Origin: Pyrus communis
Lineage: Eukaryota > Streptophyta > Magnoliopsida > Rosales > Rosaceae
Direction of reading: 5' to 3'
DNA: 64,000 nt
Assembly (NCBI RefSeq): GCF_963583255.1
Contig: NC_084803.1
Coordinates: 14,351,428 to 14,415,427 of the forward strand
Shown here: positions 36,721-48,699 of the stretch, in pieces
Position numbering within the stretch: position 1 is the stretch's first letter
How the letters are laid out: each line of letters begins with the position of its first letter
Notes under the pieces: model-generated
Told to the model about the DNA's origin: nothing
What the model saw: only the letters and a program-made list of their open reading frames with translations
The model's database searches: none
Program-made: the position numbers and the translations under genes

Positions 36721-38883
36721 CGCTCCTCCCCAAAGTTGCCTTTAGGTTGATATGTCTCACTCACTAAACCCCGCCCAATACCGCCTAGGCCCCACCTAAG
36801 CGCTATACGGTTGGCCACAACCCCAATTAATGTTTAAGCATTTGAAAATTAAGAAAAAAAAGCCTAAACCAGCTTAGGTTGCGACTCTCACTTAAACATA
36901 AAATAGATAACTTTCGTTTCGCATTTTATTGTTCAATAAATTGTAAGAGACTTGTTGAATAATTGGATGAACACTCATTATATACTTGTTCTCCATGTTT
37001 TCAATATGTTCAATTTCTAATACTTTATAAATATATATTTCGTTCTATTTTGCAATTTATGTATCCCAATATAATTACGTATTTTTTTTAAAGTATAAGT
37101 AGACGTTTATTTATATGTTATATAACAAATTTAGGGTACTGTTACTCCAATAATTTCATTCTACACTCCTCACAAGTGTATTTTTCTTTCCAATTATAGA
37201 AAGTTTGGAGTGCAAAATGAGATTTTTGGAGTGCCAATAACAATTCCTTAAATTTAATTAAAATAAAAAAACCGCTTAAGCTCTGCCTAGACGCCTAGGT
37301 GCTAGACCCATACTTACCGCCTGACTGGCGTCTAACGTCTTTTAGAATCTTCTCACTTCTACAATATATTATCAAAAATAAACATAAATCCATTATAATT
37401 TGAAAATAACTCCAAGTGACAGACTTCCGAGCACAGAACAATCTCTCCACATGCTTGCGCCTCTTTTTCTTGCTTTGACTTCGCTTTCTTGTTGTGATAG
37501 AAAATGAACTTCTCCCTCCAAACTCTTCATATGGCTCAGTTTGGATGAATAGAATGAATGGAACCCACTGATTTTGGATAGTGGTAAGTTTGGTAACGTG
37601 GGAGATTTAATTTCAGATTTCCGGCATCACATGTCGTGTCTTTAATTTTGTGTTGGGGTTTTGTAGTCTAGTGCCTCCAAAAGTTTTTTGTTGTGTAACA
37701 AAACGTGCGCATCGTTAAGTAGATAGAAACTTTCTGCAGGTGCAGACGTCGGCTTTGCTCTTTCCTCTTTTCTATTTAATTCTAAATTGCGACCAAAGTA
37801 ATTCGATCCCACATAGATAAACTCATCAGGGAGAGGACTAGGACTGCAAAATATGATATTAATGTTTAAGGAAAACTGCTTTAGAATTTTAGAGGATCTA
37901 GCTTCCTTTCTATATTTCTTATTTACGTTTTGGATTTCACACCCATGCATGATGTAGAACTTATCCAATATATGATTTGGCAATCTGAGATGTGGAAGTT
38001 ATTTCGTATCGAAATTTTATGAAATTTTACTAAGATGCATAGATTAGGAGATGATACCATTTCTCGTTCTACTCTCTGTATTTTGTAAATATACATTTTA
38101 AAGTTAGACTCTAATCTTTATGTCAAATTGAATTACGATTCGGACAGCAAACCATATAAATTTTAAAGTTAGCCTCTAACCAACTTATCAGCCTTACATG
38201 TGGAAATACAAAGAGGGACCTTTCACCATCAAGTTTATAAACTGGTATATAGAGAATCAATTCCCATTGAATTCTCACTAAGCATAGCTAGGTCTTTAGT
38301 TTGCATGATCCTGACTGCGTGCTGCCATGGCGCGCACCATTCAGATTACTGCTCTCTACAATGTGACGCTTCCTCATGTCCTCTCGTGCCCTCTTGGTAG
38401 TGGCAGACGATGAACCCTACCCACACCCCCACTCTCTACTACATATATATGCTGTGGGCCGGCGTATATAACCATTTTTTTTTTGGTATTTTTCCCCATT
38501 CAGTGATCCTTCATTTGTTTCTCAATTTCATCTCAACTCGTTTCCTTTTTGGGGTCAAGCCAATAACCACAAAAGATTAACTAAACATAGGATAAGACCC
38601 CAGTATCAAAAGAAAACCCTAACACAAACAAAACGAATTGCTAACTCACTAACTTAGAAAACAGAACACAATCTCATAACTTTATTATTTTTGAATATTA
38701 CTGTGAACAAAATAAGTATTCTATATCTACTAAAATTATCCAACATATTTCATATTGTGTTATATAATTCTTCATATTGTGTTATATAATTTATAAATCC
38801 AACATGTTTTTTTTTATATACATACATATGTCCACATAGTAGAAGAACTATTTGTAATATTACCAATTATTTCTTGAAGTACA
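36721..38883. other. Repeat-derived intergenic DNA
   Basis: Two segments share CGCCTAGG-type words (CCGCCTAGGCCCCACC near 36782; TGCCTAGACGCCTAGGTGC near 37280), suggesting fragments of one dispersed element around about 36720-37330. A 113-codon frame at 37642-37983 (minus) has no recognisable domain; I do not call it a gene. A direct repeat TTCATATTGTGTTATATAAT occurs twice near 38748-38790. Confidence 0.4.
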
Positions 38884-39075
38884 TTTTTTTTTTTAAAAAC
38901 AGACAACTGGTTATCCACCTTTTTCGGGGGCTGAAAAAACTCACAGAGGCATTTCAGTGTCTCATTGGCCATAAGTTTGGCTTCCACACCAACAGTGGAT
39001 TTCGAACCCAAGACCTTCAATTTTTAGTTTGAAAAAAACCTTGCAATCCATCATTTACCACTGAACTACCAGGTA
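38884..39075 (-). mobile_element. tRNA-derived SINE
   Basis: On the minus strand: A-box TAGTTCAGTGG (39068-39058) in the context ACCTGGTAGTTCAGTGGTA, B-box region GGTCTTGGGTTCGAAATCC (39017-38999), a unique body and an A-rich tail (T run at 38884-38894 on plus). A-to-B spacing is longer than in a tRNA because of a T/A-rich insertion. A functional tRNA is excluded by the absence of a cloverleaf. Confidence 0.7.
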
Positions 39076-39673
39076 ACGTTTATTAGAGTACATTTTGAGT
39101 CTGTCTAACGAATTCAGTCTCTTCACTCGTGCATGCATGAATATTTTCATGCGATTCATTAAAAAATTAAACACTTCATCACATGGAGTGGGGACTGGGT
39201 CAAATCCGATTTGGCGACGTACTCCCACGTGGGCTGGTTCTTGGCGCCTGACTGGGTTGATTTCAGACAGAATGACATAAATATCCTCAGACAGATACAT
39301 GTCCAGTCACCAAAGGACACCGAAATCAATGCAAGGGATGATTGGCATCCGGGGGGGCACCCCTACCATCAAAAGCGGCGAAAATTGCGTCTATTCTGCA
39401 ACTCCTTTTTTGTCTTCTTCGATCCCGACAGTTTAGCCTGTCCACCCATTCACCAAATGTTCCATTTTATAAACATTGTTTAACCAAGTAAAAATACTTT
39501 GGGAAATGGTAAAAAATTATCTTAATTATTGATTTCACGATACTTTCATATCTTTTTTTTTTAAATAATAATGTCATACATCATCTTACGAACTTATGTC
39601 AATGTCATACCTCCATCAGTTTTTCTATTAATTTTTCTTTTAAATGCTGACTTAGCTAGAGGCAGGACCCAGT
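39076..39673. other. Intergenic DNA, no gene seen
   Basis: Mixed composition, no domain recognised in the short frames at 39095-39483. Confidence 0.35.
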
Positions 39674-39845
39674 CATTAATCCAACTGAATTAAAAAAATA
39701 TTAAATATATTTTTAATAATTAAAAATAATTTTTTTATATTAAATCTCTCTCTCGCCTGTCTGCATCCCCAAACCCCTTCCCACCCCCCCCCCCCCCCGA
39801 CCCCTTCCCACCCGTCCCCCCCAACCTTCCTCCACCACCCTCTTT

Positions 39846-39887
<42 letters not shown>

Positions 39888-40502
39888 GACAAGTATGGGG
39901 GATCCACCCCTAACCCACCTAAAGTCTACTTCCTCCCCACTTCTCTCTCTCGCCGTGCCCAAAACCCCCCAAACCCACCTGGATTTTTTCATCTGCCCTC
40001 CTTTCTCGGATCTACCTGTAAGCTCCAACCCGTTTCCCTCTCCCACTCCATTGCCCATCGCCGATCCGCCATCGTTGCCGTCTCCAAAGCTGTCAAGGAG
40101 AAAGGGAGAGAGGGAGAGCTGTCAAGGTCGGGGCCGACGAGGCTTCTGTTACAACATGACAGGGTGAAAGGGAGAGAGAATACGAGAGGAAAGAGGATGG
40201 CGGATGAAAAAACCCAGGTGGGTTTGGGGGGTTCTGGGCACAACGAGAGAGAAGTGGGGAGGAAGGAGACTACAGTGGAGAGGAGAGGGAGAGGCGAGGG
40301 GAGATAGAGGGTGGTGAAGGAAGGTTGAGGGGGACGAGTGGGAAGGGGATGGGGGGACATGTGGGAAGGGGTTTTGGGGATGCAGAGAAGAGAGAGGAGA
40401 GAGAGATTTAATATTTAAAAAAATTATTTTTATTTTTTATTTTTTTAATTTTTAATTATTAAAAATGCATTTAATAATTTTTTTAATCTAGTTGGATTAG
40501 TG
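39674..40502. mobile_element. Long inverted-repeat (foldback) element
   Basis: About 830 bp. The outer ends are complementary (CATTAATCCAACT at 39674; AGTTGGATTAGTG at 40490). Arms of roughly 300-330 bp pair with interruptions: left TCTGCATCCCCAAACCCC matches the complement of right GGGGTTTTGGGGATGCAGAG, and left CCCCCCAAACCCACCTGGAT matches right CAGGTGGGTTTGGGGGGTTC. The loop (about 40020-40190) is not repeated. A C run (39785-39800) and a CT microsatellite (39851-39884) lie only in the left arm. Typical of Mutator-like foldback MITEs; the open frames on both strands inside are products of the repeat. Confidence 0.75.
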
Positions 40503-40614
40503 AATTTTTAAATTCCTTAGAATCAAAATATTTTTAGGTTAAAATTTTCATAAAATTAATTTAGTATGATCTACATAATTTTTTTTTCTTTAAAATAAAT
40601 TAACCTAAATTCAT

Positions 40615-40740
40615 TCTTTAATATTCTAAGGCAAAAAATTTAACCAATAAAGATTGGAGCATAATAGTTGTTTATGAGTTAAACCTAAATTTTATGGGCT
40701 AAAAATTTTAGGTTTTAACCTAAGAGTTGGATATGGTCTT
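40615..40740 (+). repeat. MITE fragment abutting a Copia LTR
   Basis: Contains TAAACCTAAATTTTATGGGC, TTTTAGGTTTTAACC and the end word GGATATGGTCTTAG, like the block at 1-110. It stops exactly where the 5' LTR of the next Copia copy begins to align (40741), and the first about 20 bases of that LTR are missing. Confidence 0.5.
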
Positions 40741-40977
40741 AGGAGTGTAATTGTGTTAGTCATAGTAGGTTTGGTATAAGAATCTTATGAGATTTAGAAG
40801 ACCTTTCATTGTACAACTTGTATAAGTTGAAGATCAAGTTTCTCTCTCCTTTTTTAGTATAAATAAAGGAACAAGGCAAGAGAGATACAGACACAGAATT
40901 CCTCAAGCCCTTCTCGCCCTACTATTCTTCTTTGGCTGATCTCCCTCTCATTTCTCCACTAAATTCATACTACAACA
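40741..40977 (+). repeat. 5' LTR of second Copia element (start lost)
   Basis: Aligns with the 3' LTR at 44084-44293: shared AGGAGT.T.ATTGTGT near the start, ATTCCTCAAGCCCTT in the middle and CATACTACAACA at the end. Has a TATA-like box (AGTATAAATAAAGG, 40857-40870). The first about 20 bp found in the 3' LTR are missing here. Confidence 0.7.
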
Positions 40978-43900
40978 CGTTATCAACACACTTCCGTTGC
41001 TGTGCTAAGGAACTGAAGGATTTTGGAGATGGATCTTCTACAACATTCAAATGCTTTATTGTTTCCGTCAAATCCAGTTCTTCTAAAATACGAAATCGAT
41101 ATTTTATAAGCCTTGATAACATGAAAACATTCAATATGATGCATGAATTTATTTTTTGCATATGTTGCTCAATTATATATATTGTTCATGCATACGCAAT
41201 ATTATTATGTTGATTTGGCATACGCACTATTGTTTATAATTCGATATTGTTGGAGTGAATTGTGTGAGTACAAAGAAAATATAAGTAAAAATTAGGATTT
41301 CAAACCCCTAAATCGCGAGTGAACCGTGGCCTAAAACCGCGTCACACCAAGCTGAGTTGAGCTGCGATTCATGGCCTGAAGCCATTTGAGCCACGCCACT
41401 TAGCCGAGTTGCCGACCCACTAAAACCCGGAACCCAAATGGGATCAAAATAACATTGTTATACATCGTCCCCTTCCTCGATCCACTGCGCACCCCACCAT
41501 TTCTTCGGTAATTGTTCCTCACAGTCAAGACACTTATCGAAAAACATTGGGTTTTCTACCACCGCCTCCCACATTTGTAAAAGTTTGAAGACCAGGACAT
41601 CATAGTCTTTGAAGTCAACATTGTTTGAATCGATCAATTTGATAAAATTCAACGCAATTTCATCAAGATTTGGACCCCAATCACGACTTACCCTAGCCGC
41701 CATCTTTCGAGACATCGCCCGTTTTTTAAACCCACGGAAAGCGCCTACAGCGGTTCGTCGTTGAATTTCTCTAACTAAAACTCGAACCTAGTTTCATTGG
41801 GCTTGTTCACGACTTGGACCCTGCCTTTTCGGCTCCACTATCAACCCGACCCATACCTAGCTTGATGTTGGGATGCCTCACATCACTGCCTGACCCACAC
41901 TTATCAGATTATTTTAGTGACCCGCAATCAATAAATTCGACAAAAACCATATTTTTGGCATCCCAATTTTTTATAGATAATGATCCATTATTTTATTTTA
42001 TTGTATTTTTTCTTTAGACTGTTGACATCATTTCATAGTCCTGGACCTACTGACATTTGGTCCCCCAAGCAACCCATATTTACCAAACCAGTTGTATATT
42101 GTATCTCCTGTTCTTCCAGGTAGCCAAGAACTGGAAGTTCATTTAAATCAAACCTGTAGTTTTGAATTAGTGCATTTGAAACTCAAAGTTTTCATAAAAC
42201 AATACACCTATGTAAAACTCGAAGTTTTTCATACAAACCAAACTATCTCTTAGAGCTCGAATATTCTTACTTTAATGATTATGGAGGTATTTATTTCCCA
42301 TGGCGCTAACCACAAACTTGTTCCCTCTGTTTAATGGATTCCGAACCGTCAAAAGTTCAATTTCACTAACATGGAAGTTTATGATGAAAGCTACTTTATG
42401 TAGGTATAAGACATGAAGCTTCACTTGACTATCAAGAAGTCGAGAATCCAATGAAGCTAACAATGGCATAAAAGAGATGAATAAGCCACTGGTATGCTCT
42501 TCACTTGAAGACTTATGCCTGAAGCATTACAAACGGAAGTATATAGCCAAAAAGGATTCCATGGCTCTTTGGCTTGCTCTACAAACTGTTCAATCATGAA
42601 AGATGATCTTGTCTAAAGAAAAACATGATTGAAATCTTTACGTCCATGATTAATTACAGTTCTAAAGCTTATGGCCTTGCGTGTTTATTAACAAGTAATC
42701 CGAATTGCTAAAGTTGCAGTTTATGTCAATGATAGAAATCTCACTAAGACTTTGAAAGAGCCTAAGAAAACTGCCACGCACCTAAAGATGAAATTTAAGA
42801 TAAAAGATCCTGGGAAAACTCATTTATGCCTTAACCTGAAGTTCGAGCATTATTTTGATGGTATTTTGATCTATCAGTTGAACTACACCCAGTGGATGTT
42901 ACCTTTTGAGTATACATGTAATCATCCATAAGCTAAATGCAAATAAGGTCCTAGAAGAGGTTGTGAAACCCGAAGTTTTATATCTAAGCTCATCTTTGCG
43001 CGTTGTTATACTTAGCTCATTGCATAAGGCATGACATCTCTTTCGTTGTTGATATGTTGTAAAGATACATCACTGCACCTACACGCCGCCACTAAAATGG
43101 CATTAAAGGCATTTTTTTGCTACCCTAAAGGTATTACAAATTTTGGCTTATTTCTACGCATCTCGAGTAGATCTAACCCCATGATTGTTGGAATGATGTT
43201 TGCCTTGTTTGTTATACTAACATTGGCTACTAATCAAACCCACACAAGGCACGTTCCTAAATGATTATATCATTACTGTTAGAGATACCATAATATCTTG
43301 GAGGTCCACGAAATAAACCTTAGTTGCAAAATCTTCAAATCATTCCAAAGTTCAATGCGCCACATGATAAATATGGTTAATAATTCTTGTTGAGCATCTT
43401 CGAAGTACCTGTGGTTTTTCATCCATCACTGAGTCCCAACGACGATCTATGAAGACAACATGTATTGACCAGACCAAGACATGTTACATCAACAAAGTCA
43501 ACACCAAGCATATTGCACCATCATCTCATCGCATGAAAAGATTGACTTCGAGCAAATATGGCGACCATTTCATTAAGTAGCAACTAAAGTTAAGAAACTT
43601 GTCCGAGGAATTAGTATCTGTAAATTGTCTTATTTGTAATGTTTATACTTCTCATTTGGATGTTTTGTCAAACTTAGAAGGAGTATCCAGAGGTATACTT
43701 ACTTGACCTCAATGTACTCTTTTTTCCTTAGATTATGAGTATTTTTTCCATTGGATTTTAACTACATGACAAGATTTTAACAAGACACCTATTCTCAGGT
43801 GGTCATACACTTATGTGCGTTTAACTTGCATCTTAAAGGCATTTAGTTTTGACTTAATGCAACTTCTCACTTTTCTCCCTAGACTATGGGTTTTATCCTA

Positions 43901-44083
43901 TATTGGGTTTTACCATAGCCATATGTTGTGAGTTTTACTACTTATGCATTCTTCTGTTTATTTTTCAAACTCGCATTCGCTCATTAGGCTGACTAGACGA
44001 GACGACTTCATCAATTATTTCTACATCATCACATGAAGACCTAATGCACCATTTACTTGAGTATTTACACACTCAAGGGAAAG
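40978..44083 (+). pseudogene. Decayed interior of second Copia element
   Basis: Between the two LTRs. About 42705-43320 is a degenerate copy of the same family as the element at 111-2440: VNDRNLTKTL corresponds to the YVDD region, then FKIKDPGKTH, FDGILIYQLNYTQ, and SWRSTK-like coding near 43300. Stops and gaps are frequent. 42480-42650 may be a gag remnant. 41220-42050 does not look like Copia and carries a separate open frame (41458-41715, minus). The polypurine tract TCAAGGGAAAG (44073-44083) precedes the 3' LTR. Confidence 0.75.
41458..41715 (-). other. Unidentified ORF within the Copia relic
   Basis: 85 codons starting MSRKMAARVSRDWGPNLDEI and ending WWGAQWIEEGDDV; the frame is open further upstream (RRTAVGAFRGFKKRA). 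Composition looks protein-like: balanced charge, four Trp (two adjacent), a CLDCEE motif and amphipathic segments (LNFIKLID, VFKLLQMWEAVVE). I do not recognise it. It lies on the opposite strand to the Copia remnant and may be a captured exon or a small gene interrupted by the element. No promoter or splice sites could be assigned. Confidence 0.3.
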
Positions 44084-44293
44084 TATTGCAACCCTAATTT
44101 TATTAGGAGTATGATTGTGTAAATCTAGTAGATTATGTAGAGAAATCCTATGAGATATAGAAGAATTTTTTTCTTGTAAAAATTGTATTAATTGCATAAA
44201 TATCACACATGTAATTCCTCAAGCCCTTATTTCCCTTCTCTTCTTTCTGGTCGATCACTCTCTCTTTTCCCTCACTAAGTTCATACTACAACA
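44084..44293 (+). repeat. 3' LTR of second Copia element
   Basis: Starts TATTGCAACCC directly after a polypurine tract and ends CTACAACA. The TG start is changed to TA. It resembles the LTR at 2872-3137 in layout (GAGTATGATTGTGTAAATC versus GGAATGTGATTGTGTAAATC) but is clearly diverged. Confidence 0.75.
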
Positions 44294-44437
44294 AGCAAAT
44301 TGTTAATTTAGCACGTTATTTCTAAATCAAAACTGACCAAAAATATTATTTAATCGAAGTTATTAATTTACCGAGTATTAAATATTGAGGTTTGCCCTCA
44401 CTAACTCGGACTGGACTGGACTAGCTATTAGTCCAAT

Positions 44438-45353
44438 ACTGTGTTTGTTTCATGCTGGGACTAACATTAATGAGACTAAAGGGGACTAGCATGGACAAAA
44501 CCCTTCACTAAGAGGTCTTAGTGAGACCCCCCAATAATCATGGGACTAGCTAAGACTATCCTCTATTTCTCGTCCTTGTCATGCTCAACGACCACTCCCG
44601 ACAGACTCCTCGTCATCGCCGGTCACCTAGATCAATCATTAACTTCCCGACTCTCTTTCAGATCCATTTCACAACCAACTTTCATATAAAATATACCAAA
44701 TTGAAGCTGGGAGTGACAAAATTACGATTTTACTTGAATTGAGGCCAAAATGTGGTCGAATGTGGCCGGAAAATGGCCTGGAAGTCTCAGCCTGTTTGGG
44801 CTTCTTCAAATCCATGACAAATTCGAGCATGCAAAGCTAAGATCTCGGTCCAGGGATGGTGATGAATTTTTTGGCGGTGCTAACTTCATCCAATTTAATG
44901 AGGGTTGGCCAAAAAACACATCGGGAAACCTGCAACTCGTCAGGAAAATTGGAGCAATGAGGTTCCGCTCGAACAACGCATAGCTAGAGAGGGAGGGAGG
45001 ACAGAGAAATAGAGACTGGAATCAATAAGGAGTTTGACCAGGAATGAGAAAGAGACATGAATTGAGAGGTCTGAGAGGAAAAAAAGAGGGAGAGGGTGGG
45101 ACGATGAGAGAAGAGGACAAGAGTGGGATGGAAATGGTAGGAAAAGATGGAGAAAAAGATAAGATCATAATAAAATATTAATAATTTATATATTAAATAA
45201 AATAATATTAGAATTTGTTATTATCCAGCTTCTTAGTCCAATACTGCACCAAACGCTTCACTAAGTTAGTCCAGTTTAGTCTAGTCTAAGCCAGTCCAGC
45301 TTAGTCCTTGAAGCTAATCCAGTCCGAGATAGTCCAGCGCAACAAACGCCCCC
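44438..45353. mobile_element. Element related to the PIF/Harbinger-like copy at 27357
   Basis: Left side ACTGTGTTTGTTTCATGCTG and right side, on the complement, GGGGGCGTTTGTTGCGCTGG are imperfect inverted repeats. GGACTA and TAGTCC words cluster at both ends, as in 27357-28254. TTA follows the right end (45354-45356) but the left boundary is not clean. The interior has no transposase; the short frame at 44750-44983 is not convincing. Confidence 0.5.
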
Positions 45354-45815
45354 TTAGAAGACACTTTAAAGATTCAAACCACCACCAAGGTCCTATTATC
45401 TATTTTTGTAAATATATAATTAATGAGTGCAACCACCTTCACCAAGAGAAACATGGTGTAGTATGCAAAAACTACTATGAGTTTTCGATTAGATTTTAAA
45501 AACCTTGTTCATTGGCTTCAACTTATTCAATGGCGCCACGTAGATTAATATTTTTTTTTTGTGCCCAAATGGAGGTATTCCACACCTTGAAATGTATGAT
45601 TAATTTTAAAGAAATCCTGAAAGGCTAAAGATATATTAGCCCATTTTTTATCATAGAAGTTTTTAATCAGAGAATCACCCTTATTTTTACTAGCTTCGTG
45701 CCTTGAATCAAAATCAGAGAACATACCTAACTTAAAATTCTAATGTATTTATACTATGTCGTGGTTATTAATATTCCATTTATATGTTCATCATGCATGC
45801 ATGCATGACCTTTGG
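45354..45815. other. Intergenic DNA, no gene seen
   Basis: AT-rich spacer between two transposons; nothing recognised apart from a GCATGCATGCATGC tract near 45793-45806. Confidence 0.35.
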
Positions 45816-45823
45816 ACAGTAAG

Positions 45824-46482
45824 TAGGGGTGGGTTCGATTTCATTCAGTTCGGGTTTTTGCCAAAACCGAAACCGAATCAAAACTTCTTTTGGTTTTTTT
45901 TTTTTTTTTTGTTTGGTTTTGTTCAGTTTGGTTTCGGCTCGGTTTTGGTTTTTTTATTTTATTTTATAAAACTTGATCTTTTTTTCAATTTGGAATTTAA
46001 AAAATAAGCTTGAATTGATAGACTAATAATAAGAACATGGGAAAAGTTGTAAGGTAATTGTACGTATACAAGATGATATAAATCAATCATATTCTATCAA
46101 CGATCTCAATTGAAAAAAAAAATTGATCACCATATTCATTCCAAAAGAAAACAAATAGAGAAACTCTTCCAAGTTCTAAAGGCTTCCAAAATTTTCCTTT
46201 ATAACTAATGGAATATCCTCCATAATTGAACCAAGTATCCTTGAAAAAGCCCTAGGCATAGTTTGAAAACAAAGTTTCACAAAAGAAACATCATGGACAT
46301 ACATTAATAAAGTGTAAAGGAATTCGGTTTGGTTCAGTTCCCGAACCTTCAAAACCGAAACCGAATCAATATAGTTCGGTTAAATTTTTCCTTTTTTGGT
46401 TCAATTTTTTTTCGATTTTCGATATTTCGGTTTCGATTTGGTATTCGGTCCGCTTTTTTTTCCTTTTCTTAGCCCACCCCTG
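45824..46482. mobile_element. hAT non-autonomous element
   Basis: 659 bp flanked by the perfect 8-bp target duplication ACAGTAAG (45816-45823 and 46483-46490). Ends TAGGGGTGGG and CCCACCCCTG are inverted repeats with one mismatch. The subterminal regions are full of CGGTTT/AAACCG words (AAAACCGAAACCGAATCAA, TTTCGGTTTCGATTTGG), as in many plant hAT MITEs. No transposase. The open frames on both strands come from these simple words. Confidence 0.9.
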
Positions 46483-46663
46483 ACAGTAAGTATAAGCTGC
46501 CGCAAAGCTTAAAGACTTTGAAGCCTTACGGGTTGGCACTGGCAATCGCAGCTCGGCCAAGACGCGTTACTGGTACTTGTGCGTGCATTCCAACAAAGTT
46601 TTGTGTCTTCCACTTCGTACTATATAATTGATTAATTAAATTCTTTAATAATATATCTAATTA

Positions 46664-46862
46664 AAAGTTTTTTTTTTTTTTTTTAGTATATTAATATTTT
46701 TACAGTGAGGAAAGAAGTTCGGTAAAGTCATACAATTGGCAGCCTAATTTAATATCGAATTCTTTATTCATGAAATTCGAATTTAAGACCTCTCACTTTC
46801 AAATAAAGAAAAATACTACCAAAATATAGTACTGAGTGACTAGATATATCATATAAATCAAA
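46664..46862 (-). mobile_element. tRNA-derived SINE relic
   Basis: Minus strand: CAGTACTATATTTTGGTAGT (A-box side, near 46840), GAGGTCTTAAATTCGAATTTC (B-box side, near 46793-46773), and an A tail (T run 46669-46684 on plus). Same layout as the relics at 4972-5117 and near 13500. Confidence 0.6.
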
Positions 46863-48230
46863 CAAAAGAATTTAAGCATGTGGTTAGATACATCATATTT
46901 CTATGTCTGTATGGATCGCAAAGGCATCTCTAACTACCTAATCATTAGCCTCCTGTTTAATAAACTATATGTATTAAAAAGCATTTCTGACTTTTTATGT
47001 GTAAGAATATGTTGAGTAAAACTTAATAATGATAAAAAAAGGTAGCTTAATTTAAAGCTGTTGACTTCCCTTCCTCTCTCGTTTTGCAGCTACCAACGTA
47101 ATTTTACATGCCTATTAAATTTTTTTTTCTGGCTATTTCAGAGTTTCTCTAGGTGGACCTTTATAATTGGTTAGTTACAAGGGTGTATTTAACTTAGTGA
47201 TTGTATTGAAATTGACTTCTAAATTCCAATGGAAAAAACCTTAATTTACATTTTAATTCTCAAACTTTTCTATTTTATATGTAGCACCATTAACATGAAA
47301 TACCTCTGTGAGTCTTCTTAATCTTCGAAATAAGTGGATAACCGTGATTTGTCAGTTGCCACCAATTGTTCTTTTTTTTAAAAAGAAGGGGATATAGCAC
47401 CACTAGTATTTAATTAATTATCGCCAAGTCACATAATTCCTCTCCACTTCAACTTACAAGAAAATTTGGTACGCATCTTGCGTCGACGGGCTCTAGCACA
47501 CAAAGCAATGAAGTATATTAAAATAAATCTCCAACCTGTACAAAGAAGAAAATAATTTTAAAAAGTTTCACACCCATTTTTGAAAGAGTGTGCCGGCTGT
47601 ATACAAAAATTTGTAATATCGTTTGTCTTAATACGTAAAGATTAGTGAGAGTTTATAGAAAAAAGGACATCACTAGCTATCCAAGCTAACTCTGAATAAA
47701 CTTTTTATACCATTAATATAATATAATTTCGGCGTGATACTTGTAGGGTTCGGAAACTTAATTTCATCAAGTAATTGACATAGTATTTTCAAAACAAAAC
47801 ACGTAGGATTAGTAAGGATTTGTTGTCTTTTGAATTTGAGATATGAGAAAAGTATATGTATGAAACAAGAAATGAAGAAAGATGATTGGATTCATAAGAA
47901 TAAATAAAGAAGAATGAAACGAAACAAAATCTTTCAATAGAAAACAACTTAAAGTACCTTTAATTTTTTAATTTGTAGTTTTCACTTTATGTCTTTCCTT
48001 GTACATCTCTCTCACCATCATCCTTCATTTACCCTTATTCATGTTCATTTTCCCATGCATTTCCCATATACCACTAGCTAACACAGAAAGGAAAATAAAA
48101 AACCAAAAAAAACAAAATGGGTATCAAACGCGACTTAAAATTATTGTATTGTAACATTGTTGGTGATATTATAAAAGAAAAATACATTTTAGTACACACA
48201 AGCTATTGGATATCTCATATTGGAGATTTG
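46863..48230. other. Intergenic DNA, no gene seen
   Basis: AT-rich, no credible coding, RNA or element ends. Confidence 0.35.
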
Positions 48231-48696
48231 AAAATACAAATTACAATTTATATACAAATGGTTCCATTATTTATTATACTGAGGCATTTTAGGATAAAAT
48301 CTCACACCTCTTGCACTACATATGGTTAAGTTGGGAATAATATCGGTGTTGAACCATTTGACCCCTCTCTTTGAAACTTTGACATGGTAGTAGAGCTGGT
48401 TTGTTTCGGCCTGAATAGTAGCTATGTACTCTTTTTGGACCCCTACTGGGTCTGTTCCAATGTGCGTAGTATTCACGTGTGGATCATTAAGGATATAGTC
48501 CTACGTGAGGGGGCAAGTTAGAAGTCTATCTTGTAGATTTGACAAAACAAATTACAATTTATGTACAAATGGTTCTATTCATATAATTACACCGATGCCT
48601 TTTAGGATAAAATCTCACACCTCTTGGGTTACAGGTGGTTAAGCTGTGGACAACATCGGTGTTAGACCATCCAACCCTTCTCCCTGAAACTTTAAT
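48231..48696 (+). repeat. Pair of about 150-bp direct repeats
   Basis: Copy 1 at about 48231-48383 and copy 2 at about 48541-48692 share ACAAATTACAATTTAT, TTTTAGGATAAAATCTCACA and TATCGGTGTT/CATCGGTGTT in the same order. The 157-bp spacer (GACCCCTACTGGGTCTG) is not repeated. They could be a tandem duplication or terminal repeats of a very short element; no primer site or target duplication was found. Confidence 0.6.
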
Positions 48697-48699
48697 TTA

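Noticed and set aside
37642..37983. 113-codon minus-strand ORF
   Set aside because: No recognisable domain, no splice or promoter context, and it lies in repeat-derived DNA; chance cannot be excluded.
39735..40360. Overlapping ORFs on both strands rich in Pro/Ser or Gly/Arg
   Set aside because: They arise from the C/T- and G/A-biased arms of the foldback element.
45756..46560. Phe/Gly-rich and Lys-rich ORFs
   Set aside because: Products of CGGTTT-type simple words inside the hAT MITE.
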